The position numbers were made by a program, and so were the translations under genes. From assembly GCA_035504095.1 (NCBI GenBank), contig DATJSN010000024.1, positions 1-11,644 of the forward strand: a DNA stretch of 11,644 nucleotides, written 5' to 3'. Source of the DNA: DATJSN01 sp035504095. GTDB taxonomy: Bacteria; Planctomycetota; Phycisphaerae; WQYP01. The notes under the pieces are model-generated. The model did not search any database and was not told the origin of the DNA. It saw only the letters and a program-made list of their open reading frames with translations. Positions 1-8,400 of the stretch are shown piece after piece. Within the stretch, counting starts at the first letter, position 1, and each line of letters begins with the position of its first letter.

Positions 1-1043
1 AGCTGCTGGAGCACCGGGGCTTCGACGTCGTCTTTATTCAGATCTTCCCCGGCGCGCGGAACATAATAAATGGTTCGCGTAGAACGATCGAAATAAAACT
101 GCCCCGGTGTGCCGAGAAGTTCGTAGGCATTTTCCACGTAAGCCGGCATGCGGCCGATGTTGCCACCGACGAGATTGGCCAGGCGGTCGGAATGAAAACG
201 CGCGGGCAGGCGAACACGTTTTGTGGAATTGTTCCAGCAGGGCTGGGCCATGGTGATGGTGGTTCCATCGATACTCGCCACGGGGCAGCGCGGCTCGGTC
301 CATGCGCCCGCGCCGACGGAACCGACTGACCAATAACCGTTGCCGCCGGTGTAGACAAATTCAATATCACTTGGATTTTTCCAATGGGACATTACGTCGG
401 ATACGGCGGTGTAGCCTGTGGCAGTTTGCGTGAGTCGTGTGGGCAGCGGGCCGCGCGTGCGCGTGGCGCGGACACCGTTGATATAAAGCTGGCGGGTATT
501 GGTGAGCGACTCGGGGGCGGGAGCAGCCCAGATGTTTTTGCTCGCATCAACGAGTTTCCAGCCGGTGACCTGCACGCCGCCACTGATAACCACCTGTTCG
601 GGGTCCTGCATAGGGAGTACAGGCATGGCGCTCGCCGCTGCCGACGCTTGTGAATACACCACAGGATTCGCCTCATAGATGACATTGTGGCCATTGGTTC
701 CCGAATCGCGGGCGGTAAAAATAAGCGGAGAGGTTAGACGATACACACCGGGATCAATCAAGACATGGATGTCGCCGGTCATGTTCTGATTTTCGGCCCG
801 AACGAGCTGCTGGGCGCGCTGCAGTGTAAGAACGAATGCGTTGAACGTGCCGGGGTTGGCGTCGTTGCCAAAGGGAGCCACGTAAATTGTAGTGGCGGGG
901 GTGTTAGATTGTGCTTGAGCTGTGCGCGCAAAAAAGCCAGATGGTGCAATCATGATGACCAACAAAACCAGCGCCAGAATAGTCGCCGCGATTTTGGCCG
1001 GCCTTCTATAAAAGAAAAAAATAAAATCAAAAATGGTATTCAT
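1..1043 (-). CDS. Secreted GH141-like right-handed beta-helix glycosidase, partial (C-terminus beyond the left edge)
   Basis: The frame is open from ATG at 1043 to the left edge (347 codons), so only the N-terminal part is visible. A GGAGG Shine-Dalgarno sequence lies 7 nt upstream of the ATG. The N-terminus has a basic stretch, a long hydrophobic core and a type I cleavage site (ARTAQA before QSN), so the product is probably exported. The mature part begins with the TIYVAPFGNDANPGT signature and later has RQLYINGVRATRTRG, typical of GH141-type beta-helix enzymes. It aligns along its whole visible length with the product of the gene just upstream (1147-3810) and is clearly its paralogue. It differs by an insertion of about 20 residues encoded around 596-662. 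The 103-bp gap to the upstream gene holds no clear terminator, so the two may be cotranscribed. Enzymatic activity is inferred from family resemblance; the catalytic region lies off the window. Confidence 0.85.
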   Translation of the reverse strand, partial: MNTIFDFIFFFYRRPAKIAATILALVLLVIMIAPSGFFARTAQAQSNTPATTIYVAPFGNDANPGTFNAFVLTLQRAQQLVRAENQNMTGDIHVLIDPGVYRLTSPLIFTARDSGTNGHNVIYEANPVVYSQASAAASAMPVLPMQDPEQVVISGGVQVTGWKLVDASKNIWAAPAPESLTNTRQLYINGVRATRTRGPLPTRLTQTATGYTAVSDVMSHWKNPSDIEFVYTGGNGYWSVGSVGAGAWTEPRCPVASIDGTTITMAQPCWNNSTKRVRLPARFHSDRLANLVGGNIGRMPAYVENAYELLGTPGQFYFDRSTRTIYYVPRAGEDLNKDDVEAPVLQQ

Positions 1044-1050
1044 TATCAAA

Positions 1051-1055
1051 CCTCC
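1051..1055 (-). promoter_or_regulatory. Shine-Dalgarno site of the partial beta-helix gene
   Basis: GGAGG on the minus strand with 7 nt to the ATG at 1043. It fixes the start of the partial gene. It sits in the 10-bp palindrome CCTCCGGAGG (1051-1060), which could fold back and modulate access to the ribosome-binding site; that last point is inference. Confidence 0.7.
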
Positions 1056-1146
1056 GGAGGGTTCCACTATTTATCCGCCAGATCATGCCGGCTTATTGCC
1101 GAAGTGATTAAACGAACAAGACGGCCATTTTATTGCGAATTCCGCC

Positions 1147-3810
1147 TTATTTAATCCTGATGGGCTGAGTTTGGGCCGCTGCACCGGCGCCGGCGGCATT
1201 CAGGGCCCGCACCTGGAATGTGTAAACCTGCCCACTGGTCAAACCATCAATCACGGTAAATGTTGTATGTGTGCCGCCAAGCAGTAAAGCCTTGCGGCCA
1301 AGAAACAGAACTTTTTCACCGGTCGGTTCCACGATAATGACATAGCCTCTGATCGGACTGCCACCGTCTATGGAAGGTCCGCCCGTGGTGGCGGGGGCCG
1401 GCGCCTGAATGTGGATGCTCGCCATGCCTATGCCCGGATAAGCAAATACTCGCGCCGGTGCATTAGGAACGGAAATCGTGGAAGTCTGCGGCGTAACCGG
1501 CAGCGATGGCAAAGAAGGCGAACTGGTTCCATTAGCGTTAGTCGCGGTCACCGTGAAAGAATATGGCTGCCCGTCGGTCAAATTACCGATCTGAACATAA
1601 CCATAAGTTTCATAATCCGCCGCGGGAATGGTCACCGACACTCCCGGAGCGTTGATCGTGTAGGTGCCCACCGGAGCGCCGCCTGTAAAGACCGGCGGAT
1701 TCCAGGTTACATATACAAATCCATCACCGGCGTAGGCTGCAACGCGCGTCGGCGGCTCGGGCGCACTGGGCGCACCAAACTGTTGATTCAGAATGTTTTG
1801 ATAAGCCGGTTCAATGCCCGCGTTTTGTGTAATTGACGCCGGCACCTGATCGAGCGTGTTGATCAAATGGTTATCGGAAAGCGTCACATTCAATGCGTTA
1901 GAATCGGGATCGCCCTGCTGCCAGTAATTGTTTTCAAACAAAAACGGATCATACGTGGATCCGTCTTTGCCGTTGTAATAGTCCTTGTGGCGGCTGCCCC
2001 AGTTGTCGTGATTGATGTGGAACATCACATTGCCAATGCCGGTGACATTGGCGCAGCCGTTGTCCGTGTAAATGCCGTGGCCTGTGCTGAATTGATCGTA
2101 GATGACGTTGCCGATCAGTTTTTCGCCGTCATTGAGGTTTGGTCCCGTGAGGCCCTGAGTGTAAATGCCGCCGCCGTCAGCCAGCAGAAGCATGTGATTA
2201 AAAATCAGGTTGTCGGAGACCAGGGCGTTTTCGGAGTAATTGGAAACGCCCGCCTTGCCGATTTTGTCGGGCCAGCCCCCCCAGCCCATGGAAATGGCGG
2301 TATAGGGCAGATCATCAAGCTGGTTATGCTCGATGATCGTGTATTTGGAATAACCGACACAAATTCCAATGCCCCCGTGAAATTCCGTCGCGACGTTATA
2401 GATATGACAATCCATAACTTTGTTGTCGCTGGTAGTCTGCAGGGCCGGGACTTCCGGCTGATCGACGCCGCCGATGTCGATGCCGTTGCCGGAAATGTCG
2501 GTAAACACACAACCTTGTACAACGTCAAATTGTGAAGCGTCGCCCAGGTTCAGCCCCGCCGCCCCCAGATGAACGAAATCGTCATTGAGAAACTGGATCG
2601 AGTAATCGTGGGAAAACGAAACGTTGGCCGGCGCTTTGGTCCACGCCCCGTACGGCCCTGTAGCGCCGGGCACAAAATCTCCCCAGCCCTCTGTGGCATA
2701 GCCGTCCGCCCCGGTGATGGTGTAATTGGCCTGAATCTCAGAAAAACCTTCGCTGGTGTTGGGGAATAGCCACGTGGCGTAAGCAAACTGCAAACCTGAA
2801 AAAACAATGTTGTGAACCGCCAGTTGCCCGGTTCCGTTTCCGGTAACAAGCTGCTCAAGCATCGGCGCTTCGACGTCGGCTTTGCTCAGGTCTTCGCCGG
2901 GACGCGGAACATAATAAATAACGCCCGCCGAGCGATCGAAATAAAATTCCCCCGGCGTACCCAGAAGTTCGTAGGCGTTTTCGATATATTCCGGCGGACC
3001 GGTGATCGAATTGGGGCCGACAAGATTATGATGCGAAGCACTAATCTCGGGCCGTTTCGTGGAATTGTCCCAGCAGGGTTGGGCCATGGTGATCGTAGTC
3101 GTGGTTCCATCGCTGGTTATGCCGGCCACGGGACAACGCGGCTCGCACCATGGGCCCAGTCCATTATCTTTTTCCGACCAGATGGCGTTGCCGCCGGTGT
3201 AAACGAATTCAATATTTGTAGGATTGCGCCAGTTGGTCATCACGTCGCCGGGCACACTGTAGCCAGTCGCCGTCATGGTAAGTCCCTCAGGCGGACGGCC
3301 GCGCGTGCGATAGGCCCGCACGCCGTCGACATAAAGCTGGCGGGTGTCGGTCAGGCCCGCCGGTGCGGGCGCCGACCAGATGTTTTTACTCGCGTCAAAA
3401 AGCTTCCAGCCCGTCACCTGCACGGCCCCGCTGATAATCGGCTGCTGGCCGGGCATCGCCGAATACACGACGTTAAAACCGTTGTTTCCCGAATCCTGGT
3501 AATCCAGCGTCAGCGGCTGGGTTAACCGGTAAGTGCCGCCGGCGAGATAAACGTCTATATCGCCGCTCATGTTCTGATTTTCACCACGGACAAGTTGCTG
3601 GGCGCGCTGCAGCGTAAGAACGGGCTGATCTGACGTGCCCGGGTTGGCGTCATTGCCGGTGGGCGAAACATATATATTTGTGGTGCTTGCCTGCTGCTGG
3701 CTTGTGGTGAGTTGGGCGCACGCTCCGATCCACAAAAACAGGCTCATGGCCATAAGGGCGCCGGCGAACCGCCCCAAACCTATGACCGATAAAGCTGTTT
3801 TCGTTCTCAT
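1147..3810 (-). CDS. GH141-like exported beta-helix glycosidase (probable lipoprotein) with two C-terminal FN3 domains
   Basis: I start this 887-residue protein at ATG 3810 because AAAGGA lies 7 nt upstream; an in-frame ATG at 3867 has no such site. Residues 1-31 form a signal sequence ending LFLWIGAC, a lipobox with Cys31, though type I cleavage after ACA is also possible. Residues ~44-60 carry NIYVSPTGNDANPGT, ~157-170 RQLYVDGVRAYRTR, and ~290-680 read as beta-helix coils. AISMGWGGW (~505-513), ADGGGIYTQG (Asp545) and GHGIYTDNG (Asp583) match conserved stretches of GH141, the family of Bacteroides thetaiotaomicron fucosidase BT1002, in which two aspartates about 40 residues apart are essential. 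Two fibronectin type III domains follow (~681-776 and ~782-887). The adjacent divergent isomerase supports a fucose-related role. The family also contains a xylanase, so the substrate is not certain. It probably acts in the periplasm or at the cell surface. Confidence 0.85.
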   Translation of the reverse strand: MRTKTALSVIGLGRFAGALMAMSLFLWIGACAQLTTSQQQASTTNIYVSPTGNDANPGTSDQPVLTLQRAQQLVRGENQNMSGDIDVYLAGGTYRLTQPLTLDYQDSGNNGFNVVYSAMPGQQPIISGAVQVTGWKLFDASKNIWSAPAPAGLTDTRQLYVDGVRAYRTRGRPPEGLTMTATGYSVPGDVMTNWRNPTNIEFVYTGGNAIWSEKDNGLGPWCEPRCPVAGITSDGTTTTITMAQPCWDNSTKRPEISASHHNLVGPNSITGPPEYIENAYELLGTPGEFYFDRSAGVIYYVPRPGEDLSKADVEAPMLEQLVTGNGTGQLAVHNIVFSGLQFAYATWLFPNTSEGFSEIQANYTITGADGYATEGWGDFVPGATGPYGAWTKAPANVSFSHDYSIQFLNDDFVHLGAAGLNLGDASQFDVVQGCVFTDISGNGIDIGGVDQPEVPALQTTSDNKVMDCHIYNVATEFHGGIGICVGYSKYTIIEHNQLDDLPYTAISMGWGGWPDKIGKAGVSNYSENALVSDNLIFNHMLLLADGGGIYTQGLTGPNLNDGEKLIGNVIYDQFSTGHGIYTDNGCANVTGIGNVMFHINHDNWGSRHKDYYNGKDGSTYDPFLFENNYWQQGDPDSNALNVTLSDNHLINTLDQVPASITQNAGIEPAYQNILNQQFGAPSAPEPPTRVAAYAGDGFVYVTWNPPVFTGGAPVGTYTINAPGVSVTIPAADYETYGYVQIGNLTDGQPYSFTVTATNANGTSSPSLPSLPVTPQTSTISVPNAPARVFAYPGIGMASIHIQAPAPATTGGPSIDGGSPIRGYVIIVEPTGEKVLFLGRKALLLGGTHTTFTVIDGLTSGQVYTFQVRALNAAGAGAAAQTQPIRIK

Positions 3811-3840
3811 CCGCACATCCTTTCTTACAGACCCGCAGAG

Positions 3841-3867
3841 TCTATACGGTGGAAATTGCCCTGCCAA
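3841..3867 (-). promoter_or_regulatory. Candidate promoter of the beta-helix gene
   Basis: On the minus strand, TTGGCA (3862-3867) is a 5-of-6 match to a sigma-70 -35 box. TATAGA(CT) (3841-3846) follows after 15 nt, a short spacer and a weaker -10 box. The -35 overlaps one copy of the TTGCCCTGCSAA repeat. Only suggestive. Confidence 0.3.
3856..3867. promoter_or_regulatory. Candidate operator, copy 1 (TTGCCCTGCCAA)
   Basis: TTGCCCTGCCAA lies 45 bp upstream of the beta-helix start codon and overlaps its candidate -35 box. An 11-of-12 identical direct copy lies at 3965-3976, near the divergent isomerase gene. The ends (TTG...CAA) are dyad-symmetric, as in many helix-turn-helix operators. A regulatory role is inferred only from position and repetition. 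Confidence 0.35.
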
Positions 3868-3964
3868 GCATTATTTCCGATTGCTTTTGGCCTTTTTACA
3901 TGAAAAATCGGCCGGCGCACCCCTCGTAAATGATCTTGCTTAAACGCCGGTTTCCGTGCATGAT

Positions 3965-3976
3965 TTGCCCTGCGAA
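3965..3976. promoter_or_regulatory. Candidate operator, copy 2 (TTGCCCTGCGAA)
   Basis: TTGCCCTGCGAA lies 34 bp upstream of the isomerase start codon and repeats the motif at 3856-3867 in the same orientation, 109 bp away. It would sit in the promoter or early leader of the isomerase gene. I could not identify a convincing promoter for that gene. Confidence 0.35.
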
Positions 3977-4010
3977 TTAACGTATCAATTGAATGGGCTG
4001 GAGAATCGAA

Positions 4011-5474
4011 ATGAAGATCGGCATCCTTACCTTTGGCGACGGCCGCAAACGCGTAACGGAGTTTGCGACCAAAGATTGCATGCGCTTCCAGAAGCAATTG
4101 CAGGACTTTCTTGAAAGCCGCGGACACAGCGTCGTCGCCGGCAACGCCGTGGTTTGGAATCACGAAACCGTCATCAAACAGTGCGAACGGCTCAATAACG
4201 CCGGCGTGGAAGCCGTGGTTTTTAATTTCGCCATCTGGAGCTATCCGGACCTCACCGCGCAAGCCGCGATTCGCTTCGATCCTTCCATCAGCATCATGAT
4301 GTATGGCGTACTCAATCCCTCTTATCCGGGATGGGTGGCCTATTTTGCCAGCGCCGGCAGCATGACGGAAATCGGCCGCCCGTTCGCCCGCGCTCTGGGC
4401 GATCTGAACGATCCGAGTGTTTCTTCCGCGTTCGATCAGTGGTTTAACGATGGCGATCTCAAGCAGCGCAAAAAGGGCATCGCCGCCGCCAAACAGCTTC
4501 ACGGCCTGCGCTACGGGCGCTTCGATGGCCCGTCGATGGGCATGTACACCGGTCACGTCGATGAAAGCCAATGGATGAGCCAGTTCGGCGTTCACGTGTA
4601 TCACCGCGGCCAGCTCTGGCTGTGGGAATTGTCCAAACAGATCGCCGCCAAACGTGTCAAGGCCGGCCTTGAATGGCTGGAAAACGTCTGCAAGGAAGTC
4701 AAATACGACGGCAAAAAACTCACACGCGGCCCCAACGGCACGCTCGCCCGCCAGGTGAGAATGTACCTGGCCATGAAAGATTTCTGCCGCGATGAAGGCA
4801 TCGATTTTTGCGGCCTCACCGGCCAGCTCGACATGACGGAAAGTCCCGATATGTGCATCATGGACGTGCAAGAGGCGCTGCTCAACGACACCGCCGACTG
4901 GGAAAATTCCCGCAAAAAACCCCTTATTTGCGCCACGGAATGCGATTCCAATGGCGCCCTGACCATGCAGATCATGCACCTCATCAGCGGCACTCCCGTT
5001 CTCTTCGCCGACATGCGCCACTATTTCGCCGATCATGACGTGTACGACCTGGTGAACTCCGGCGAGCACGCCCCATGGTTCAGCTATCGCGACAAAAACT
5101 ACAAAAAGAACTGGTCCGCCGTCACGCTTTATCCCGCGGTCGATTTTTACTTCAACGCCGGCGGGGCCAGCGTGCAGTTTTACTCCGAACCGGCGGAGCT
5201 CATCACGCTGGGTCGCATCACCCGCAATAAAGGCCGCTTCCAGATGCACCTGGTCCGGGCGAGCGTTCCCGACCTGGGCTTTGAAACCATGGAAAGCCTC
5301 GCCAAACAGACTACCTATACATGGCCGCACATGTATGTGCGGTTCAAGTGTCCGCCGGAGGCCATCGGCCAGCACTACTGCTCAAACCACATTCACGGTA
5401 TTTTCGGCGATCACGTGGCGGCAATTACCGGGGCGTGCGAGTATCTCGGAATGGAAGTAACGGTTTTGGCGTAA
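4011..5474 (+). CDS. L-fucose/L-arabinose isomerase superfamily protein (fucose-isomerase-like)
   Basis: A 487-residue cytoplasmic enzyme with no signal peptide. I start at ATG 4011 because GGAGA (4000-4004) lies 6 nt upstream; the in-frame ATG at 3993 has no such site. It opens with an alpha/beta N-terminal domain (MKIGILTFGDGRKRVTEF). The C-terminal half carries the expected metal-site residues: Glu310 in CATECDSNGAL, Asp334 in LFADMRHY, and His in SNHIHGIFGDH (458-468), equivalent in pattern to the Glu/Asp/His set of E. coli FucI. It is about 100 residues shorter than FucI (591), like many environmental fucose-isomerase-like proteins. The expected reaction is aldose to ketose, for example L-fucose to L-fuculose, with Mn2+. 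Pairing with a divergent GH141-type gene favours fucose, but L-arabinose or another aldose cannot be excluded. Its stop codon touches that of the convergent pyruvate carboxylase gene. Confidence 0.82.
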   Translation: MKIGILTFGDGRKRVTEFATKDCMRFQKQLQDFLESRGHSVVAGNAVVWNHETVIKQCERLNNAGVEAVVFNFAIWSYPDLTAQAAIRFDPSISIMMYGVLNPSYPGWVAYFASAGSMTEIGRPFARALGDLNDPSVSSAFDQWFNDGDLKQRKKGIAAAKQLHGLRYGRFDGPSMGMYTGHVDESQWMSQFGVHVYHRGQLWLWELSKQIAAKRVKAGLEWLENVCKEVKYDGKKLTRGPNGTLARQVRMYLAMKDFCRDEGIDFCGLTGQLDMTESPDMCIMDVQEALLNDTADWENSRKKPLICATECDSNGALTMQIMHLISGTPVLFADMRHYFADHDVYDLVNSGEHAPWFSYRDKNYKKNWSAVTLYPAVDFYFNAGGASVQFYSEPAELITLGRITRNKGRFQMHLVRASVPDLGFETMESLAKQTTYTWPHMYVRFKCPPEAIGQHYCSNHIHGIFGDHVAAITGACEYLGMEVTVLA

Positions 5475-8400
5475 CTATTCAATCTCCACCAGCAAATCGC
5501 CGGTGGAAACCGTCACACCTGGTTGCACGTGGATTTTCGCGATCTTGCCGTCGCGGTGGCTGTAAACCGCGGTCTCCATTTTCATCGCTTCAATGGAAAG
5601 CAGTTTGTCGCCGCGGGCGATGCTTTGCCCCAGGCTCACGGAAACCGCGGAAATCTTTCCCGGCATCGGCGCGCCCACGTGCGAAACGTTTTCGCGGTCC
5701 GCCTTGGGTATTTGCGCGCGGGTCTTACCGCCCAGCGATTTGTCCTGCACCTTGATTTCGCGCGGCTGGCCGTTGAGTTCAAAAAATACGGTTCGCATGC
5801 CGTCAGGATCAGGTTCGCCGACGGTAAGGAATTTCATCAGCAGCGTCTTGCCCGGTTCAATCTGTATCGGCACTTCCACATAAGGTTGCAGCGGATAGAA
5901 AAACGCCGGCGTGGGAATCACGCTCACGTCGTCATAGACCCGGCGGATTTTGTCGAAACTTAAAAACACTTCCGGATACATCAGGTAACTGGCCAGTTCC
6001 GCATCGTCCGGTTCATGGTGGATTTTCGCTTCAAGCTGCCTGCGGGCCTCCGCTAAATCCACCGGTTTAAGTTTGGCGCCCAGTCGCCCGGTGATCGGCT
6101 TGGCCCCTTTGAGAATGATTTTCTGCAATTCCTTCGGCCAGCCGCCCGGCGGCTGACCCAGGTCGCCGCGGAACATTTCCACCACGCTGCGCGGAAAATC
6201 GATATGGCGCGAAGCATCCAAAACATCTTCCGGCTTAAGATTATTCGTCACCATAAACAGCGCCATGTCGCCGACGACCTTGCTTGAAGGCGTCACTTTC
6301 ACGATGTCGCCGAACATCTCATTCACGCGGGCATACATCGCCGCGACTTCGTTCCACCGTTCCGCCAGGCCCAGGCTTCGCGCCTGCACGCGCAAATTGG
6401 TGAACTGGCCGCCGGGCATTTCATGTTCGTAGACCGACGCCGTGCTGGCCAGCATTCCTTCTTCAAACGGCTGGTAATAACGCCGCACCGCTTCCCAGTA
6501 ATCAGCAAGCTGCGCCAGCGCCTCCTGGTTCAGGCCGCTGTCGCGCGGCGTGTTGGCCAGCGACGCCACCAGCGAATTCAGGTTCGGCTGGCTGGTCATG
6601 CCGCTCATCGAGCTGATCGCCGCGTCCACGATATTCACGCCGGCCTGCGCCGCCATGAGTATGCTCGCCGACTGAACGCCCGCCGTATCGTGCGTGTGGA
6701 AATGAATCGGTATGCCCACCTCTTCCTTAAGCGCTTTAATCAGCTTTTGCGCCGCGAAGGGTTTGCAAAGCCCGGCCATGTCTTTAATGCCCAGAATATG
6801 CGCCCCCATTTTTTCCAGCTCGCGCGCCATGCGCACATAATATTTCAGCGAATATTTGTCGCGCTCCGGGTCCAGTATGTCGCCGGTGTAGCAGATGGCC
6901 GCTTCGAGTATCGCGCCGCTATCCAGCACGGCGTCCATCGCTACCTGCATGTTTTTTGTCCAGTTCAGCGAGTCAAACACGCGAAACACGTCGATGCCCC
7001 GCGCCGCCGCGGTCTTGACGAAAAATTTCACCACATTGTCCGGATAATTCGTGTACCCGACGGCGTTGCTGGCCCGCAAAAGCATTTGGAAAAGAATGTT
7101 CGGCGCCCGGTCGCGAAGCTGCGCCAGCCGCTGCCACGGATCTTCATGCAGAAAGCGCATGGCCGTGTCAAAAGTGGCCCCGCCCCACATCTCCATGCTG
7201 AACAATTCCGGCAATAGATGCCCCATGGCTTCGGCGGGTTCCAGTAAATCCGCGGTGCGAAAACGCGTCGCCAATAGCGACTGGTGCGCGTCGCGCATCG
7301 TGGTATCGGTGAACAGCAGTTGTTTCTGGCCCAGTACCCAGTCGCAGAACGGTTTGGCGCCCATCTGTTTAAACCGGTCGCGCATGCCCGGCGGCCGCGG
7401 GTTGCTCTGCGGAAATTCCAGCGGCTTCGGAGGCGTCATTACTGACAGGTCCGGCGCGCGCTTCACTTCCGAGGACCCGTTGACCATCACATCGCCGAGG
7501 TAACTGAGCAGCTTGGTTGCCCGATCGCGCCGCATGGCAAAACGGAACAGCGACGGCGTGTTATCGACAAATGTTGTTGTGGCCTGGCCGGATAAAAATG
7601 CCGGATGCAAAACCAGGTTTTCCAGAAATGGAATGTTGGTCTTTACGCCGCGCACGCGGAATTCCGAAAGCGCCCGCACGGTTCGCGCCACGGTTTCCTC
7701 CAGCGTAGGCGCAAAGCACGTCAGCTTGACCAGCAGCGAATCAAAATAAGGCGTTATCACCGCGCCCGTATAAGCGGTGCCGCCGTCCAGCCGCACGCCA
7801 AAACCCGCCGGCGAACGGTAACTCGTGATGCGGCCGTAATCGGGAATGAAATGATTCCCCGGGTCTTCCGTCGTGATCCGGCACTGCAGCGCCACGCCGC
7901 GATAGGTCAGTTGTTCCTGCCGCGGCGCGTTGATCGGCGGCGTATGCAGTGGGTGGCCCTGGGCCACAAGAATTTGCGCCTTCACCAGATCGACGCCGGT
8001 GATGATTTCCGTGACCGTGTGCTCCACCTGGATGCGGGGATTGACCTCGATGAAATAAAATTCTCCCGTCCCAACGTCGAGAAGAAATTCCACGGTTCCC
8101 GCGTTGCGGTACTGGATCTGTTTGCCGATTTGCACCGCGGCATTGCAGATCGCGCGGCGCTGTTTTTCATCCAGCCATACGCACGGGGCAAGTTCCACGA
8201 CTTTCTGATGCCGGCGCTGCACCGAGCAGTCGCGTTCAAACAGATGCATCAGGTTGCCGTGTTTATCGCCCAGAAGCTGCACTTCAATGTGCCTGGCGTT
8301 GGTGATAAAGCGTTCGAGGAAAACTTCCGATTTTCCAAAAGCCCCCCCCGCTTCGCGCTGGGCCTCTTCGAGCTTGCCGGCAAGTTCATCGGCCTCCTGC

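Noticed and set aside
3825..5375. Long open frame on the minus strand opposite the isomerase gene
   Set aside because: It lies antisense to a gene with clear family motifs, has no ribosome-binding site, and its product is low-complexity His/Ala/Gly-rich. It is a shadow of GC-biased codons.
8342..8349. Possible frameshift at the 8-base G/C homopolymer in pyc
   Set aside because: The frame reads through the run (EAGGAFGK) into conserved motifs on both sides, so the gene is intact.
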